Shown piece after piece: positions 33,165-42,913 of a DNA stretch of 64,000 bases (position 1 is its first letter; each line of letters begins with the position of its first letter). The stretch lies in the NCBI RefSeq assembly GCF_009695545.1, contig NZ_VUNS01000006.1, forward strand, positions 146,977-210,976, read 5' to 3'. The position numbers and the translations under genes are program-made. Source of the DNA: Victivallis lenta. GTDB lineage: Bacteria > Verrucomicrobiota > Lentisphaeria > Victivallales > Victivallaceae. The notes under the pieces were generated by a model, which was not told where the DNA came from, did no database searches, and saw only the letters and a program-made list of their open reading frames with translations.

Positions 33165-34280
33165 ATGATTCAGCCAACGATGAAAAATCCGCTCAAGCAC
33201 CGGCAGGTTTTCGACTACCTGTGCGAAGCGATCGAAGCCGGAATATTCGTTCCGGGCAGGCGGCTGCCATCCGAACGGATGCTGGCGGAAGAGCTCGAGG
33301 TGAATGTCGCGACCGTCCGCCGCGCGTTTCGTGACCTGATCGCGGGCGGCGTGGTCGAAAAACGGGTGGGGGACGGCACTTACATCTGCGTCCGGCCGAA
33401 GGGGCCGCGCGAAAACATCATCAATTTCATCCTGTCGAACTACGAGGGCGACGTGCAGCGCGAGCTGGTCAAGCTTGCCGTGGAAGAGGGGAAGCGCCTC
33501 GGCGTCGGCTGCCGAATCAGCTATGCCGGCAGCGCGGACCTCGTCATGCAGATCCGCACCTTCCTGCGGTTCCGCCAGCCGACCGTCATTCTCGGGGACA
33601 GCTCGATCGGCGAAGAGGCGATCCGCGAGATCGGCCGCGCTCCCGGGCTCTTCGTCGTCATTGCGAACCGGCTCGACCATCTCGGCATCCCGTCGGTCAT
33701 CGGCAACGACTATGCCGGAATCAACATTCTCGTGCACCGTCTGCGGGAGCTCGGTCACCGCAGCATCGCGCTGCTGCACAACAACTCGGGACATCCGATC
33801 GAGAATACGCAGATTGCGGTCTGGAAGTCCTGCTGCCCGGAGGCGGCCCGGCCGGAGCTTGAGTTCCGGGCGAACGTCCCCTCCGGCGAACATCCGGCCG
33901 AATATGCGTATGAGAAGGTTCTCCGTTCCCTGCCCGGGAGCGGGGCGACCGCACTCATCGCGCTGAACGACGAACTTGCGGTCGGCGCCCTGTCGGCGGC
34001 GGCGGAGCTCGGGCGTCCGGTTCCCGCCTCGCTTTCGGTCGTTTCGATCGGGGATTCGGTGCTCGGGCGTTTCGCAACACCGCCGCTGACGGAGCTGAAT
34101 CCGAATCTGCCGGAGCATCTGCGCCAGGCCTTCAGCCTGCTCCGCCGCAACCAGGAACTCAGCTACAAGCTCGAACTCCTGCGCATCGTGGAGCCGGAGC
34201 TGGTCGAACGCCGCAGCACGGCCCCATGCGTTGCCGCGGAACGGATGGAACGGATCACAGACACTCCCCTGCAATCATAA
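33165..34280 (+). CDS. GntR-type winged-helix regulator with LacI-like sensor domain
   Basis: A 371-residue transcription factor. Residues about 10-75 are a GntR winged helix ([53 protein letters not shown]). The remainder is a periplasmic-binding-protein fold of the LacI/GalR sensor type ([50 protein letters not shown]). This AraR-like combination normally senses a sugar. The adjoining pseudopilin and glycoside hydrolase are the likely targets, and palindromic sites upstream suggest autoregulation. Start: ATG at 33165 behind AGAGGT. Confidence 0.9.
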   Translation: MIQPTMKNPLKHRQVFDYLCEAIEAGIFVPGRRLPSERMLAEELEVNVATVRRAFRDLIAGGVVEKRVGDGTYICVRPKGPRENIINFILSNYEGDVQRELVKLAVEEGKRLGVGCRISYAGSADLVMQIRTFLRFRQPTVILGDSSIGEEAIREIGRAPGLFVVIANRLDHLGIPSVIGNDYAGINILVHRLRELGHRSIALLHNNSGHPIENTQIAVWKSCCPEAARPELEFRANVPSGEHPAEYAYEKVLRSLPGSGATALIALNDELAVGALSAAAELGRPVPASLSVVSIGDSVLGRFATPPLTELNPNLPEHLRQAFSLLRRNQELSYKLELLRIVEPELVERRSTAPCVAAERMERITDTPLQS

Positions 34281-34296
34281 TAGAAAGGTTATCCGG

Positions 34297-34956
<660 letters not shown>

Positions 34957-34972
34957 ATTGGAGAAAACTGCG

Positions 34973-37180
34973 ATGCTGAAACTTGGAAATTATCTGTTGT
35001 GCGGCTGGCTGCTCGCCGCCTGGTGCGGATCGGCCGCGGCCGGGGTGCAGGCGGTTCCGGACCGGGATTCTTCGGTTTATGCGCCGGGGGAGGCGGTCCG
35101 TTTCGCGTTCCGTCCGGACGGGGCGGAGCGAATTGTCTGCCGCGTTCTGGACTTCGACCGCAAAACGGTCCGCGAGGCGGCTCTGAAGGCCGGGGAAGAG
35201 CTGCGGCTCGACACGCTGGAGAACGGTTATTACGACCTTGAATTCGAAGCGTTCGACGCGGCCGGGAAGCGGACCGGGCGCGGCAGTTGGCCGTTCGCGG
35301 TGATTCCGGAGGTCGATCGTTCGAAGCTGGACTGGACGCGGAACCAGTTCGGCGCCATGGTCATGCCGCACACTGCATATCCGCTGGCGGACCGGAAGCG
35401 CGACGCGGAGATGATGAGCCGGATCGGCATCCGTTTCGTCCGGACGCAGCGTCTGTCGTGGATTCAGATCCAGCCGGACGAAAACCGCCCGCCGGACTGG
35501 ACGATGTCGGACCGCGAAACGGAAATCTACCTTGACAACCATCTCGCCATTGTTGCGAACACCGGCTGGCCGCTCCAGCTCTGGGCGTCGTCCGGACGCG
35601 GCAGCGGCATGCGCAATCCGGACAAGATGTTTCCGGCCAGGGACCGGATGGAACAGCTGAAAAGCTTTTACACCGAACTGGCAAAGCGCTATCGCGGCAG
35701 GATCGCTTACTGGGAGGTCGGCAACGAAGTTGACGCGGCGCTCTTCTGGCTCGGCCGCCCGGAGAATGCCGCCGCCGGGAATAAAGACGCGATCCTGAAG
35801 GACTTCTGCGATTACTACACAGTCGTGGCCCGTGCGATCCGGGCCGGCGATCCGGAGGCGAAAATCGGCCCGAATACGACCGGCGCCGCGCCGGACGGAC
35901 ACACCTACCGCGACTGGCTGCGCAAATTCCTGTCGGACCCGGAAGCGAACCGCGAAATGGATTTTTTTTCGAGTCATTACCGCTGCGACATTCCGGCGAT
36001 CCGCAATGTTTTCGCCGAGAAGGGAAAGGCGCCGGAGACCGACGCCATCGTCACCGAGATCGGCGGCATGGCGCACGTGGTCGGCCGCACGATTCCGACC
36101 TGGCGGGAGAAGAAGAGCAATATCCGCGTGACCTACATCCAGTGCGGCGCGGCATGGATCGAGGGCGGCAAGGCGCTCTGCAAATTCCTGCTGCGCGACA
36201 TCCCGAATATTCCGCCGCAGGCGTGGATTGCCGGGATGCTTGAGAAGGATTTCAAACTCCGCCCCGAGTATGTCGCTTATGCGACGCTGATCCGTGAGTT
36301 CGGCAACGCGGTTCCGGCCGGCGAGCTGAATGTCGTGCGCCGTTCCGGCTCCGGCTGGCTGCAGTGCTTTTCGGGCGACACAGGGGCGGGGAAGGTGAAT
36401 TTGCTGATTCTGAACGATGCGGGCCGGGCGCGGATCACGCTCGATACGTCGGAGGAGACGCTGCTGCTGGTCGACCCGATGGGGCGTGAGCGCCGGCTCG
36501 CGGCGGCGGACGGGAAAGTGTCGTTCGAGATGACGAGTGATGTTCCGCTCTTCCTGCGCGGCCGCATCACGCCCGATCCGGGCCCGGTCGAATATCCGAA
36601 GCCTGTCGTCGCAAAGGTGTACAGGCCGGAGGTCAACGGCGGATTCGAGAAAAAAGCGGAGCTGAACCGGATTCCGGGCTGGCGGGTCATCACCGACGAG
36701 GTCGGCGGCAGGGGCGGCCGTGCCGTGAATTTCCGCGTCGAAACCGACCGTGACGTGAAGTTCTCGGGGAAACAGTCGCTCCGCATGCATGCGGAGCGCA
36801 AGAGCGGCTGGTACGGCGTGATGTGCGTCCTGCCGGCGGAGGCGCTCCCGAAGCCGGGACCCGGCGAATACCTCGAGCTTGCGGTCCGCTACCGGCTCAG
36901 GGCGGAGAAGGTCGCGGGGACCGGAACCGCGGTGACCTTTTCGTTGCGGGAGAAGAACCTGCGCCGGGTCAGCTGGAGCGATTCGGCCTTCGAGTGGGGC
37001 TCGTTCGACTGGGAAATGCGCGGGAAACGGGCCCGTTACGACCGTCTCCCGGAAAACTTCGGTTCGCTGACGGTCGAATTTTATCTCGGCCAGGCGACCG
37101 GAACGGTCTGGATCGACGACGTCGAGATCACGGCGACCCTCTACCGGCAGCCCGGAGCCGATGCGCGCGGGATCAACTGA
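34973..37180 (+). CDS. Secreted clan GH-A glycoside hydrolase
   Basis: A 735-residue protein with a signal peptide (MLKLGNYLLCGWLLAAWCGS). An N-terminal beta domain (about residues 25-120) is followed by a TIM barrel of clan GH-A type: the acid/base is probably Glu252 in YWEVGNEVD and the nucleophile Glu362 in IVTEIGGM. A beta-rich region and a jelly-roll, carbohydrate-binding-like domain (about 545-735, beginning GGFEKKAELNRIPGW) complete it. The NE spacing resembles GH39 and related families, but I cannot fix the family. The start at 34973 follows GGAGAA. Expected to hydrolyse a polysaccharide outside the cytoplasm under control of the upstream regulator. Confidence 0.85.
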   Translation: MLKLGNYLLCGWLLAAWCGSAAAGVQAVPDRDSSVYAPGEAVRFAFRPDGAERIVCRVLDFDRKTVREAALKAGEELRLDTLENGYYDLEFEAFDAAGKRTGRGSWPFAVIPEVDRSKLDWTRNQFGAMVMPHTAYPLADRKRDAEMMSRIGIRFVRTQRLSWIQIQPDENRPPDWTMSDRETEIYLDNHLAIVANTGWPLQLWASSGRGSGMRNPDKMFPARDRMEQLKSFYTELAKRYRGRIAYWEVGNEVDAALFWLGRPENAAAGNKDAILKDFCDYYTVVARAIRAGDPEAKIGPNTTGAAPDGHTYRDWLRKFLSDPEANREMDFFSSHYRCDIPAIRNVFAEKGKAPETDAIVTEIGGMAHVVGRTIPTWREKKSNIRVTYIQCGAAWIEGGKALCKFLLRDIPNIPPQAWIAGMLEKDFKLRPEYVAYATLIREFGNAVPAGELNVVRRSGSGWLQCFSGDTGAGKVNLLILNDAGRARITLDTSEETLLLVDPMGRERRLAAADGKVSFEMTSDVPLFLRGRITPDPGPVEYPKPVVAKVYRPEVNGGFEKKAELNRIPGWRVITDEVGGRGGRAVNFRVETDRDVKFSGKQSLRMHAERKSGWYGVMCVLPAEALPKPGPGEYLELAVRYRLRAEKVAGTGTAVTFSLREKNLRRVSWSDSAFEWGSFDWEMRGKRARYDRLPENFGSLTVEFYLGQATGTVWIDDVEITATLYRQPGADARGIN

Positions 37181-37240
37181 CCTCCCGCAGCCGGGGCGGC
37201 GGCGCTTGCCCCGGCATATCTCCGGAAAACCGGTTCGGAC

Positions 37241-37292
37241 AGCGTATCTTTAATAAAATTGAATTATTTTTTAATTTTATTAAAGATACGCT
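37241..37292 (+). repeat. 20-bp perfect inverted repeat before the DUF2089 operon
   Basis: Left arm 37241-37260 and right arm 37273-37292 are perfect reverse complements (AGCGTATCTTTAATAAAATT) around a 12-nt AT-only-but-one loop. The stem is AT-rich and has no adjoining U-tract, so it is not a standard terminator, though it could act in both directions. The right arm ends on the first base of the next promoter's -35 box. Confidence 0.9.
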
Positions 37293-37320
37293 TGCTTTTA
37301 TTGATGGGATCCGGTATAAT
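37292..37320 (+). promoter_or_regulatory. Promoter of the DUF2089 operon
   Basis: TTGCTT (37292-37297), a 17-bp spacer and a perfect TATAAT (37315-37320). The start codon follows 32 bp later, so the leader is very short. Confidence 0.75.
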
Positions 37321-37352
37321 ATCGGCTGTGAAACCATAAACGGGAGCATCCG

Positions 37353-37718
37353 ATGGCAAAAGATCATTTTTCCTGTTTCTGCCAGAATTGCGGCGGGGAG
37401 CTCGGCATCGAAAAGCTGGTCTGCCGGAACTGCGATCTGGCGATCGAGGGGCGGATCGAACTTCCCCGGCTGGCGCGGCTGACGGCGGAGGACCGTGAAT
37501 TCATCGAGCTCTTCGTGCTCTCCGCCGGGTCGCTGAAGGAGGTCGGCAAGGTGCTGAAGCTCTCGTACCCGACCGTGCGCGCCCGGCTCGACCGGGTGAT
37601 CGCGAATCTTCAGGAGCTGGATCGGAGCCGGCAGGCGGTCCGGCTGGAGATCATCAGGAGACTGGAACGCGGCGAGCTCACAGCGGAGCAGGCGGCGAAC
37701 GAACTGGCCCGGAATTGA
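37353..37718 (+). CDS. DUF2089-family zinc-ribbon regulator
   Basis: A 121-residue protein. A four-Cys zinc ribbon (Cys10-x2-Cys13 and Cys24-x2-Cys27) is followed by a helix-turn-helix-like region (EDREFIELFVLSAGSLKEVG, then KVLKLSYPTVRARLDRVI) and a C-terminal EIIRRLERGELTAEQAANEL helix of SHOCT character. The layout matches DUF2089, a small family of probable transcription factors. It stands first in an operon with two large membrane proteins, which it may regulate. Confidence 0.85.
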   Translation: MAKDHFSCFCQNCGGELGIEKLVCRNCDLAIEGRIELPRLARLTAEDREFIELFVLSAGSLKEVGKVLKLSYPTVRARLDRVIANLQELDRSRQAVRLEIIRRLERGELTAEQAANELARN

Positions 37719-37731
37719 AGGAGGAACCGTT

Positions 37732-40224
37732 ATGCTCGAAGAGTTGAATCATGTGCTGATGCTGTGGGAGATTCTGTCGTTTTACCTGCCGGCCGTGGCG
37801 GCGGGCGTGATCGTCGTCGTCACGCTTCTGCTGGTCTGTCGAGACCGCCGGCGGCGGAGCCTCGCCCTCGAAGCGCCGCCGGAATCCCGGCGGATCGCGG
37901 CGCTGGCCGAATCGGGCCTTGTCAGCCCGGAGGAGGCGCGGCGGCTGCTGGCGGAGTGCAACGCCCTGCCGGAGGTCCGGGAGACCGCGCCTGTTCCGGA
38001 TCTGCCGCTCCGGCTCGTATCGGCGTTCGGGCGCATTTTCGGCGTCATGAAACTCGTTTTGTATCTCGGCCGGATCGGGGCGCTCGGCATTCTCCGGCTG
38101 ATGGCGCAGTCGTCGAACTATGTCCGGGGCATCGACGCTGAGCTTGAGGACGGCCGGCTCTTTTTTGCGCTTTCGGCATTTCTCGTGCTGGTCTCGGTGC
38201 TGGAGCTGGCGGCGTCGGTCCGGCTCCTGCGCGGCAGCCTGGCGGCCCGCAACTTGCTTGTTTTCTGCTGGATCGCGGATTTCGCACTGCTGATGACGGC
38301 TTATGCCGGGTACGATTCTCTGTACTATGCGCTCCCGGCGGCGGCCTGCGGGATCTATTCGCTTCATGTGCTGGTGTTCCGCCGCGATGCGGTCCGGCGC
38401 ATTGCCGCGCGGGGACCGGAACCGGGCCGGGGGGCGAAGTCGGCGGTGGCCGGAATTGCCGCCGCCGCACTGCTGTTCGGCATTTTCGGGCTGCCGCTCC
38501 TGAATCCGGGGCTGGAGGGTATGAAGCCGGTCATGTCGCTCGTCTCCACCGGCATCGGCGGCCCGGCGCAGATCCGCTGTCAGAAAATCCTGCTGATCGC
38601 GGGAACTCCGGATGCGGAGACGGCGGAATTCTGCAGCCTGCTTGCTCCGCTTCTCACGGCGGACGCGGGGATTCCGTGTGAAATCCGCCGCTTCGATGGG
38701 CCGGTTCCGCTCGACGATCATCTGCGCGAGCTGCCGTTCATGGTTTCGCGCGTGAAGTGCCTCCCCGGGCTGGGCGGCGGCTGGAGCGGGGTCAGCCTGA
38801 TTTCTCCGGGCCGTGGCGCAAACGTCACGGAGACGCTCGGGAAGCTGCTTGCCCGCGTCAGACAGCCCATCGCCTTCCGGGTCGAGCTTCTGGACGGGCG
38901 CACTTCGGCCGGACTGAACTTCCACGGGCTTGCGGTCGAAGAGGGGTGTCTGAGTTTCGACGGAACCTTTGTGGCCGCTTCCGGTCCGGGGGCGCGGAAT
39001 CTCTCGCTGCGGAATGCGGCGCCGCGTGCGGCCCGGGCGATGCGGATTCTGTGGGAGGCGCAGCGCGAAAAGCCGACGGTCCGGCTTCCTGCCGCCGCGC
39101 TCCCGGAGCCGCTCCCTTTCGAGCCGGAGTCGCTGCCGGAGGATTTCCGCCTCTGCTACCGGGGGCGGTCGATCCATTACGGCCTCTTCGCGGTCTACCG
39201 CTTTCCGGCCGGGGAACCGGGGCGGGATGAGGAGAGGGTCACCGCGTTCCTCCGGCCGCTCGGCTTCGAGAAGGAGCCGCACTCCTGGTATGACGGCACG
39301 CTGCAGTATCGCCGGAAGGACGGCTCGGCTGTCCTGCTTTCTCTGCGGCATCCGGTTCGCTTCCGCGAGCTCGGCACGGTGGCGGAGTTCAATCAGATGA
39401 CCGTCATGCTCAGGGCGCCGCGGACGGAGTGGAACGCGGCGGAGAGCGCCGCTTTCCGCGCCCGGCTTCTCGCGGACGACCCGCGTTCGTTCGCCAATGC
39501 GAACGGGCTGCGGCTGCTGGAGGGGGATGAGCTTGTCGCCGCGTTCGACCGGGCCGTCGGGCCGGAGCTGTCGCTCGAAGAGAAGCTGTTGATATTCGAC
39601 AGCGTCGGGGAGGCGGAGCCGCAGAAGACGCTTGCCGGGCGCGGCGACGCGCTCTATGCGGAGATTCTCGACGGACTTGCGGCGGAATTCAATACGGAGC
39701 GGTTCATCTGCGACCTTGACAGGCTGCTCGACATCGTTCGCGGACAGCCGGAGCGGCGGGAGGCGCTGGAGCGGCGTTTTCCCGGCGTCTTTCACCGGGT
39801 CGCGCTGCCGGAGAAGCCCGACGCCGGCGGCGCCCGTTCGTCCGAACTCGTCATTGAACCCGGGCGGCTCGCACCGGTCCACGTCATCCTCGAGACAGAG
39901 GTTCCGGGCGGAGGACCCGCGCTGGAATTCGCGTTCAGCCTCGTGCGGCAGTCGAACGGCAGGTATGCGCTGAGAGCCGGATCGGTTTGTCGGAACGGAA
40001 TCACGTCCGGAAAGCTTGCCGAAGAACATTACTGGACTTTGAAACGGGAGTCGGCGGCAGGCGAAGGCCGATGGATGACCGGCAGCTCCGGCTGCGGGCT
40101 CCGCCGGGCCTCCGGCGGAATGCGGGAACCGGGAACGCTCTTCTGCGGCATGACGGTCGATCCCGGTCCGGACCGGTTCCGGTTTCATATCGTTTATACC
40201 GACAAGGCGGAGGAGGAAGAATGA
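37732..40224 (+). CDS. Large membrane protein of unknown function, paralogue A
   Basis: 830 residues. One transmembrane helix at about residues 17-37 is followed by a short SHOCT-like helix (LAESGLVSPEEARRLLAECN) and then four or five more helices up to about residue 265. The remaining about 560 residues are soluble; they open with KILLIAGTPDAETAEFCSLL and have no motif I recognise. The protein at 40221 is a full-length paralogue with the same order. The ATG follows GGAGG 13 bp after the DUF2089 gene, and its end overlaps the paralogue by 4 bp. It could be a membrane sensor or an anti-regulator partner of DUF2089, which is inference. Confidence 0.7.
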   Translation: MLEELNHVLMLWEILSFYLPAVAAGVIVVVTLLLVCRDRRRRSLALEAPPESRRIAALAESGLVSPEEARRLLAECNALPEVRETAPVPDLPLRLVSAFGRIFGVMKLVLYLGRIGALGILRLMAQSSNYVRGIDAELEDGRLFFALSAFLVLVSVLELAASVRLLRGSLAARNLLVFCWIADFALLMTAYAGYDSLYYALPAAACGIYSLHVLVFRRDAVRRIAARGPEPGRGAKSAVAGIAAAALLFGIFGLPLLNPGLEGMKPVMSLVSTGIGGPAQIRCQKILLIAGTPDAETAEFCSLLAPLLTADAGIPCEIRRFDGPVPLDDHLRELPFMVSRVKCLPGLGGGWSGVSLISPGRGANVTETLGKLLARVRQPIAFRVELLDGRTSAGLNFHGLAVEEGCLSFDGTFVAASGPGARNLSLRNAAPRAARAMRILWEAQREKPTVRLPAAALPEPLPFEPESLPEDFRLCYRGRSIHYGLFAVYRFPAGEPGRDEERVTAFLRPLGFEKEPHSWYDGTLQYRRKDGSAVLLSLRHPVRFRELGTVAEFNQMTVMLRAPRTEWNAAESAAFRARLLADDPRSFANANGLRLLEGDELVAAFDRAVGPELSLEEKLLIFDSVGEAEPQKTLAGRGDALYAEILDGLAAEFNTERFICDLDRLLDIVRGQPERREALERRFPGVFHRVALPEKPDAGGARSSELVIEPGRLAPVHVILETEVPGGGPALEFAFSLVRQSNGRYALRAGSVCRNGITSGKLAEEHYWTLKRESAAGEGRWMTGSSGCGLRRASGGMREPGTLFCGMTVDPGPDRFRFHIVYTDKAEEEE

Positions 40225-42725
40225 ACGGAATCGAAACCATCCATCTGCTGTGGAACCTTCTCGCCATCTGGCTGCCGGGCGCGGCTGTCGGGGCGATGAT
40301 CGTCTGCACCGTCCTGCTGATCCGGCGCGACCGCTACTGCCGGAAGCTCGCGCTGGCCGAGTCGCCCGAGGCGGCGGAAATCCGCGCGCTTGCCGCGTCC
40401 GGCGCCGTCACGCCGGAGGAGGCCGGAAAACTGCTGGCCGGCTGCAATGCGCTCCCGGCCGTCCGTGAAACCTCGCCGCTGCCGGACCTGCCGCTCAAGC
40501 TCGTATCGGCTTTCGGGCGGATTTACAGCACGATGAAAATCGTCATGCTGGCCGGAGTCTTTGCGGCATTCCGGGCGGTTCACCTGGCGGCCTCCGCGCC
40601 CGGCTTCCGGGGAGAGTACGAGTACCGGGCCGAGAACCTGCCGCTGCTGCTCGGCGTGTCGGGTGCGGTGCTGATTCTCGCCGTGCTGGAATTCATCGCG
40701 TCGGTCCGGCTGCTGCACGGCAGCTTCGCGGCGCGCAATTATCTGATTTTCAACTGGATCTTGAATTTTCTGCTGATCCGCTGCGCGCTGGCGGCGTTCG
40801 GTTCGCCGCTCTATTTTGTTCCGGCGGTCGGAGCGGGGGCTTATGCGCTTTACGTTCTCGCATTCCGGCGCGGCGCAGTGCGGAAAATCACGGCGGAGCG
40901 CCCGGAACCCGGGCGCGGCGGCCGGCTCCTGACCGGCGTTGCCGCCGCCGCGGCGCTGGCGGCGGGACTCTGTTTCGGTTCGGCGCAGTATGAGAAACTC
41001 AATGAATTCTTTATCGTGCAGACGAATTTTTCCTCCTCCACCGGCGGCCCGGCCCACCTTGAATATGAAAAAATTCTGCTGATCGCGGGGACGCCGGACC
41101 CGGAGACCGCGAAGCTCTGCGAACTTCTGGCGGCGGCGCTCCGGGCGGAGTCCGGGACCGTGTGCGAAGTTCGCGGTTTCTCTTCCCCGGTTCCGGTTGA
41201 CGACCTGCTGCGGGTCCTGCCGGTTCTGGTCTCCCGCCGGGAGTTCGTTCCGCCGGAACCGCCGCTGCCGGGAGCGGCGGGGAAGCTGCTTCGCCTCTCT
41301 TTGCGGGAATTGAATCCGCAGGCGGCTGAATGGAACGACGGGCTTGTGGCGTTCGCGGGCCGGATGAAAGACCCGCTCTGTTTTCGGCTCGAAACGCTGA
41401 CCGGCAGCCACTCCGCGAGCTTCCGGCACAAGGGAATCCTGATCCCGGAGGGCGGGCTTTCGTTCAAGGGAACCTTCCTGGCCGGGTCCAGCCTGGGCGG
41501 CCGGCGGCGGCCGCTCGACCGGCTCGCCGTCCAGATGGTCAGGTCGCTGCGTCCGCTCCGGCAGAAGCGGAGCGAAGAACCCGGCATCCGGCTGCCGGAG
41601 CTGCCGCTGCCGGAGGTGTTTCCCGTCGAAGCCGATTTTTCGGAATTTCCCGGCCTCGTCCGTCTCTTCACCGGCCACAGCCTCCAGTACGGCGTGCTTG
41701 CCGTCTATCGTTTCGACCTGCCGGACGCCGGGAATTTCGACCGGCTCGCCGCTTCCCTTGAAGCGCAGGGGTTCGAACGCCGGAACGACTCCTTTGCGGA
41801 TGGCCGCATCCGGTTTGAGAAGGGCGACGAGCTCCGGATCGACCTTTATGGCGAAAACCGCTCGCATTTCGGGGAGATCGGCAGCCGTTCCCCGTTCGGC
41901 ATGCTGATCTGCTGCGCCGATCTGTGGCGCCGGAAAGCGGAGGGTGCGGATATGGAATTCCTGAGACGGTTCGCCGGAAGCGATCCGCGTTCGTTCGCCA
42001 TGGCCGGCGGAATCCGGAACCTGCCGGATGCGGAAATCCCGGCGGCGTTCGACCGGCTCGCCGCTTCCGGAAAGCTGACGCGGCGGCAGAAACTGCATCT
42101 GCTCCGCAATCTCTCGGGGGAGAAGTGCCGCCGCGCGCTTGGAGAGCGTTATGCGGTGTTTTACCGGCAGCTGGAGGACGAGATTCTGGACGATTTCGCC
42201 GATCCCGGCTATATGGGGGCGGTCGGCGACCTGCTTTCCTGCACCCGGGAGGACCCGGCGCGGCACGAGGCGCTGCTTGCGCGTCTCGCGCCGATCCGCG
42301 CAACGCTGAAACTGCCGGAGACGCCGAATGAGAACGGCGAATATGTCCTCAAGGCCAGGCTCCGGCGCATGCCGTTCGTCCCGTCGCGCCTGCTGCTCGA
42401 CCTCGAAACGCCGGGCCGTCCGCCGCTCCGGCTTTCGGCCGCTCTGAGCGAGCTGCCGGACGGCACGCTCCGGGTCGATGCGATGAACAGCTCCCGGCAG
42501 GGCATCCGGCCTGAAGAGCTCGGCGGATATCACTTCGATGCCGGGTACGGCGTGCGGCGGGACGGCGGAAACTGGGAGGAGAACGGCTGGTCCTCTTCCG
42601 CGAGTTTCCTCCCGCCCGGCGGACAGATTCTGCCGGGACGCCCCCGGCCGGGACAGCTGAACATCCGGCTCCGGTTCGAGCCCGGAGCCGGGGAGTACCT
42701 GATCGGCGTCATTTACGCTCCCTGA
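40221..42725 (+). CDS. Large membrane protein of unknown function, paralogue B
   Basis: 834 residues, a tandem duplicate of the preceding gene. Shared segments include NALPAVRETSPLPDLPLKLV (NALPEVRETAPVPDLPLRLV in A), SVRLLHGSFAARN (SVRLLRGSLAARN) and KILLIAGTPDPETAKLCELL. The N-terminal helix, SHOCT-like helix and membrane block are conserved; the soluble C-terminal half has diverged much more. The ATGA overlap makes the pair translationally coupled, consistent with a hetero-oligomer. GGAGGAGGAAG precedes the start. Confidence 0.7.
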   Translation: MNGIETIHLLWNLLAIWLPGAAVGAMIVCTVLLIRRDRYCRKLALAESPEAAEIRALAASGAVTPEEAGKLLAGCNALPAVRETSPLPDLPLKLVSAFGRIYSTMKIVMLAGVFAAFRAVHLAASAPGFRGEYEYRAENLPLLLGVSGAVLILAVLEFIASVRLLHGSFAARNYLIFNWILNFLLIRCALAAFGSPLYFVPAVGAGAYALYVLAFRRGAVRKITAERPEPGRGGRLLTGVAAAAALAAGLCFGSAQYEKLNEFFIVQTNFSSSTGGPAHLEYEKILLIAGTPDPETAKLCELLAAALRAESGTVCEVRGFSSPVPVDDLLRVLPVLVSRREFVPPEPPLPGAAGKLLRLSLRELNPQAAEWNDGLVAFAGRMKDPLCFRLETLTGSHSASFRHKGILIPEGGLSFKGTFLAGSSLGGRRRPLDRLAVQMVRSLRPLRQKRSEEPGIRLPELPLPEVFPVEADFSEFPGLVRLFTGHSLQYGVLAVYRFDLPDAGNFDRLAASLEAQGFERRNDSFADGRIRFEKGDELRIDLYGENRSHFGEIGSRSPFGMLICCADLWRRKAEGADMEFLRRFAGSDPRSFAMAGGIRNLPDAEIPAAFDRLAASGKLTRRQKLHLLRNLSGEKCRRALGERYAVFYRQLEDEILDDFADPGYMGAVGDLLSCTREDPARHEALLARLAPIRATLKLPETPNENGEYVLKARLRRMPFVPSRLLLDLETPGRPPLRLSAALSELPDGTLRVDAMNSSRQGIRPEELGGYHFDAGYGVRRDGGNWEENGWSSSASFLPPGGQILPGRPRPGQLNIRLRFEPGAGEYLIGVIYAP

Positions 42726-42850
42726 CGGAAAACGGTGCGGCAGCTCTCTCCGCTTTGGGGAGAAGGGTGTCGTGATCTGCGGCGCGGAGCCGGTATCGGC
42801 GTACCGTTGCGCGGCAGCCGGGATGATGTCTTCGCGCATGAACGAAAAGC

Positions 42851-42883
42851 GCGCCCCGGAAAATGATCCGAATTCCGGGGCGC
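42851..42883 (-). terminator. Terminator of the phosphofructokinase gene
   Basis: GCGCCCCGGAA (42851-42861) and TTCCGGGGCGC (42873-42883) form a perfect 11-bp GC-rich stem with an 11-nt loop. On the minus strand it is followed by GCTTTTCG, a short U-run. It lies 30 bp beyond the stop of the minus-strand gene and faces the end of the plus-strand operon. Confidence 0.7.
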
Positions 42884-42913
42884 ACATCAGTTTGTTGAGT
42901 CGATCCGGGAAGC

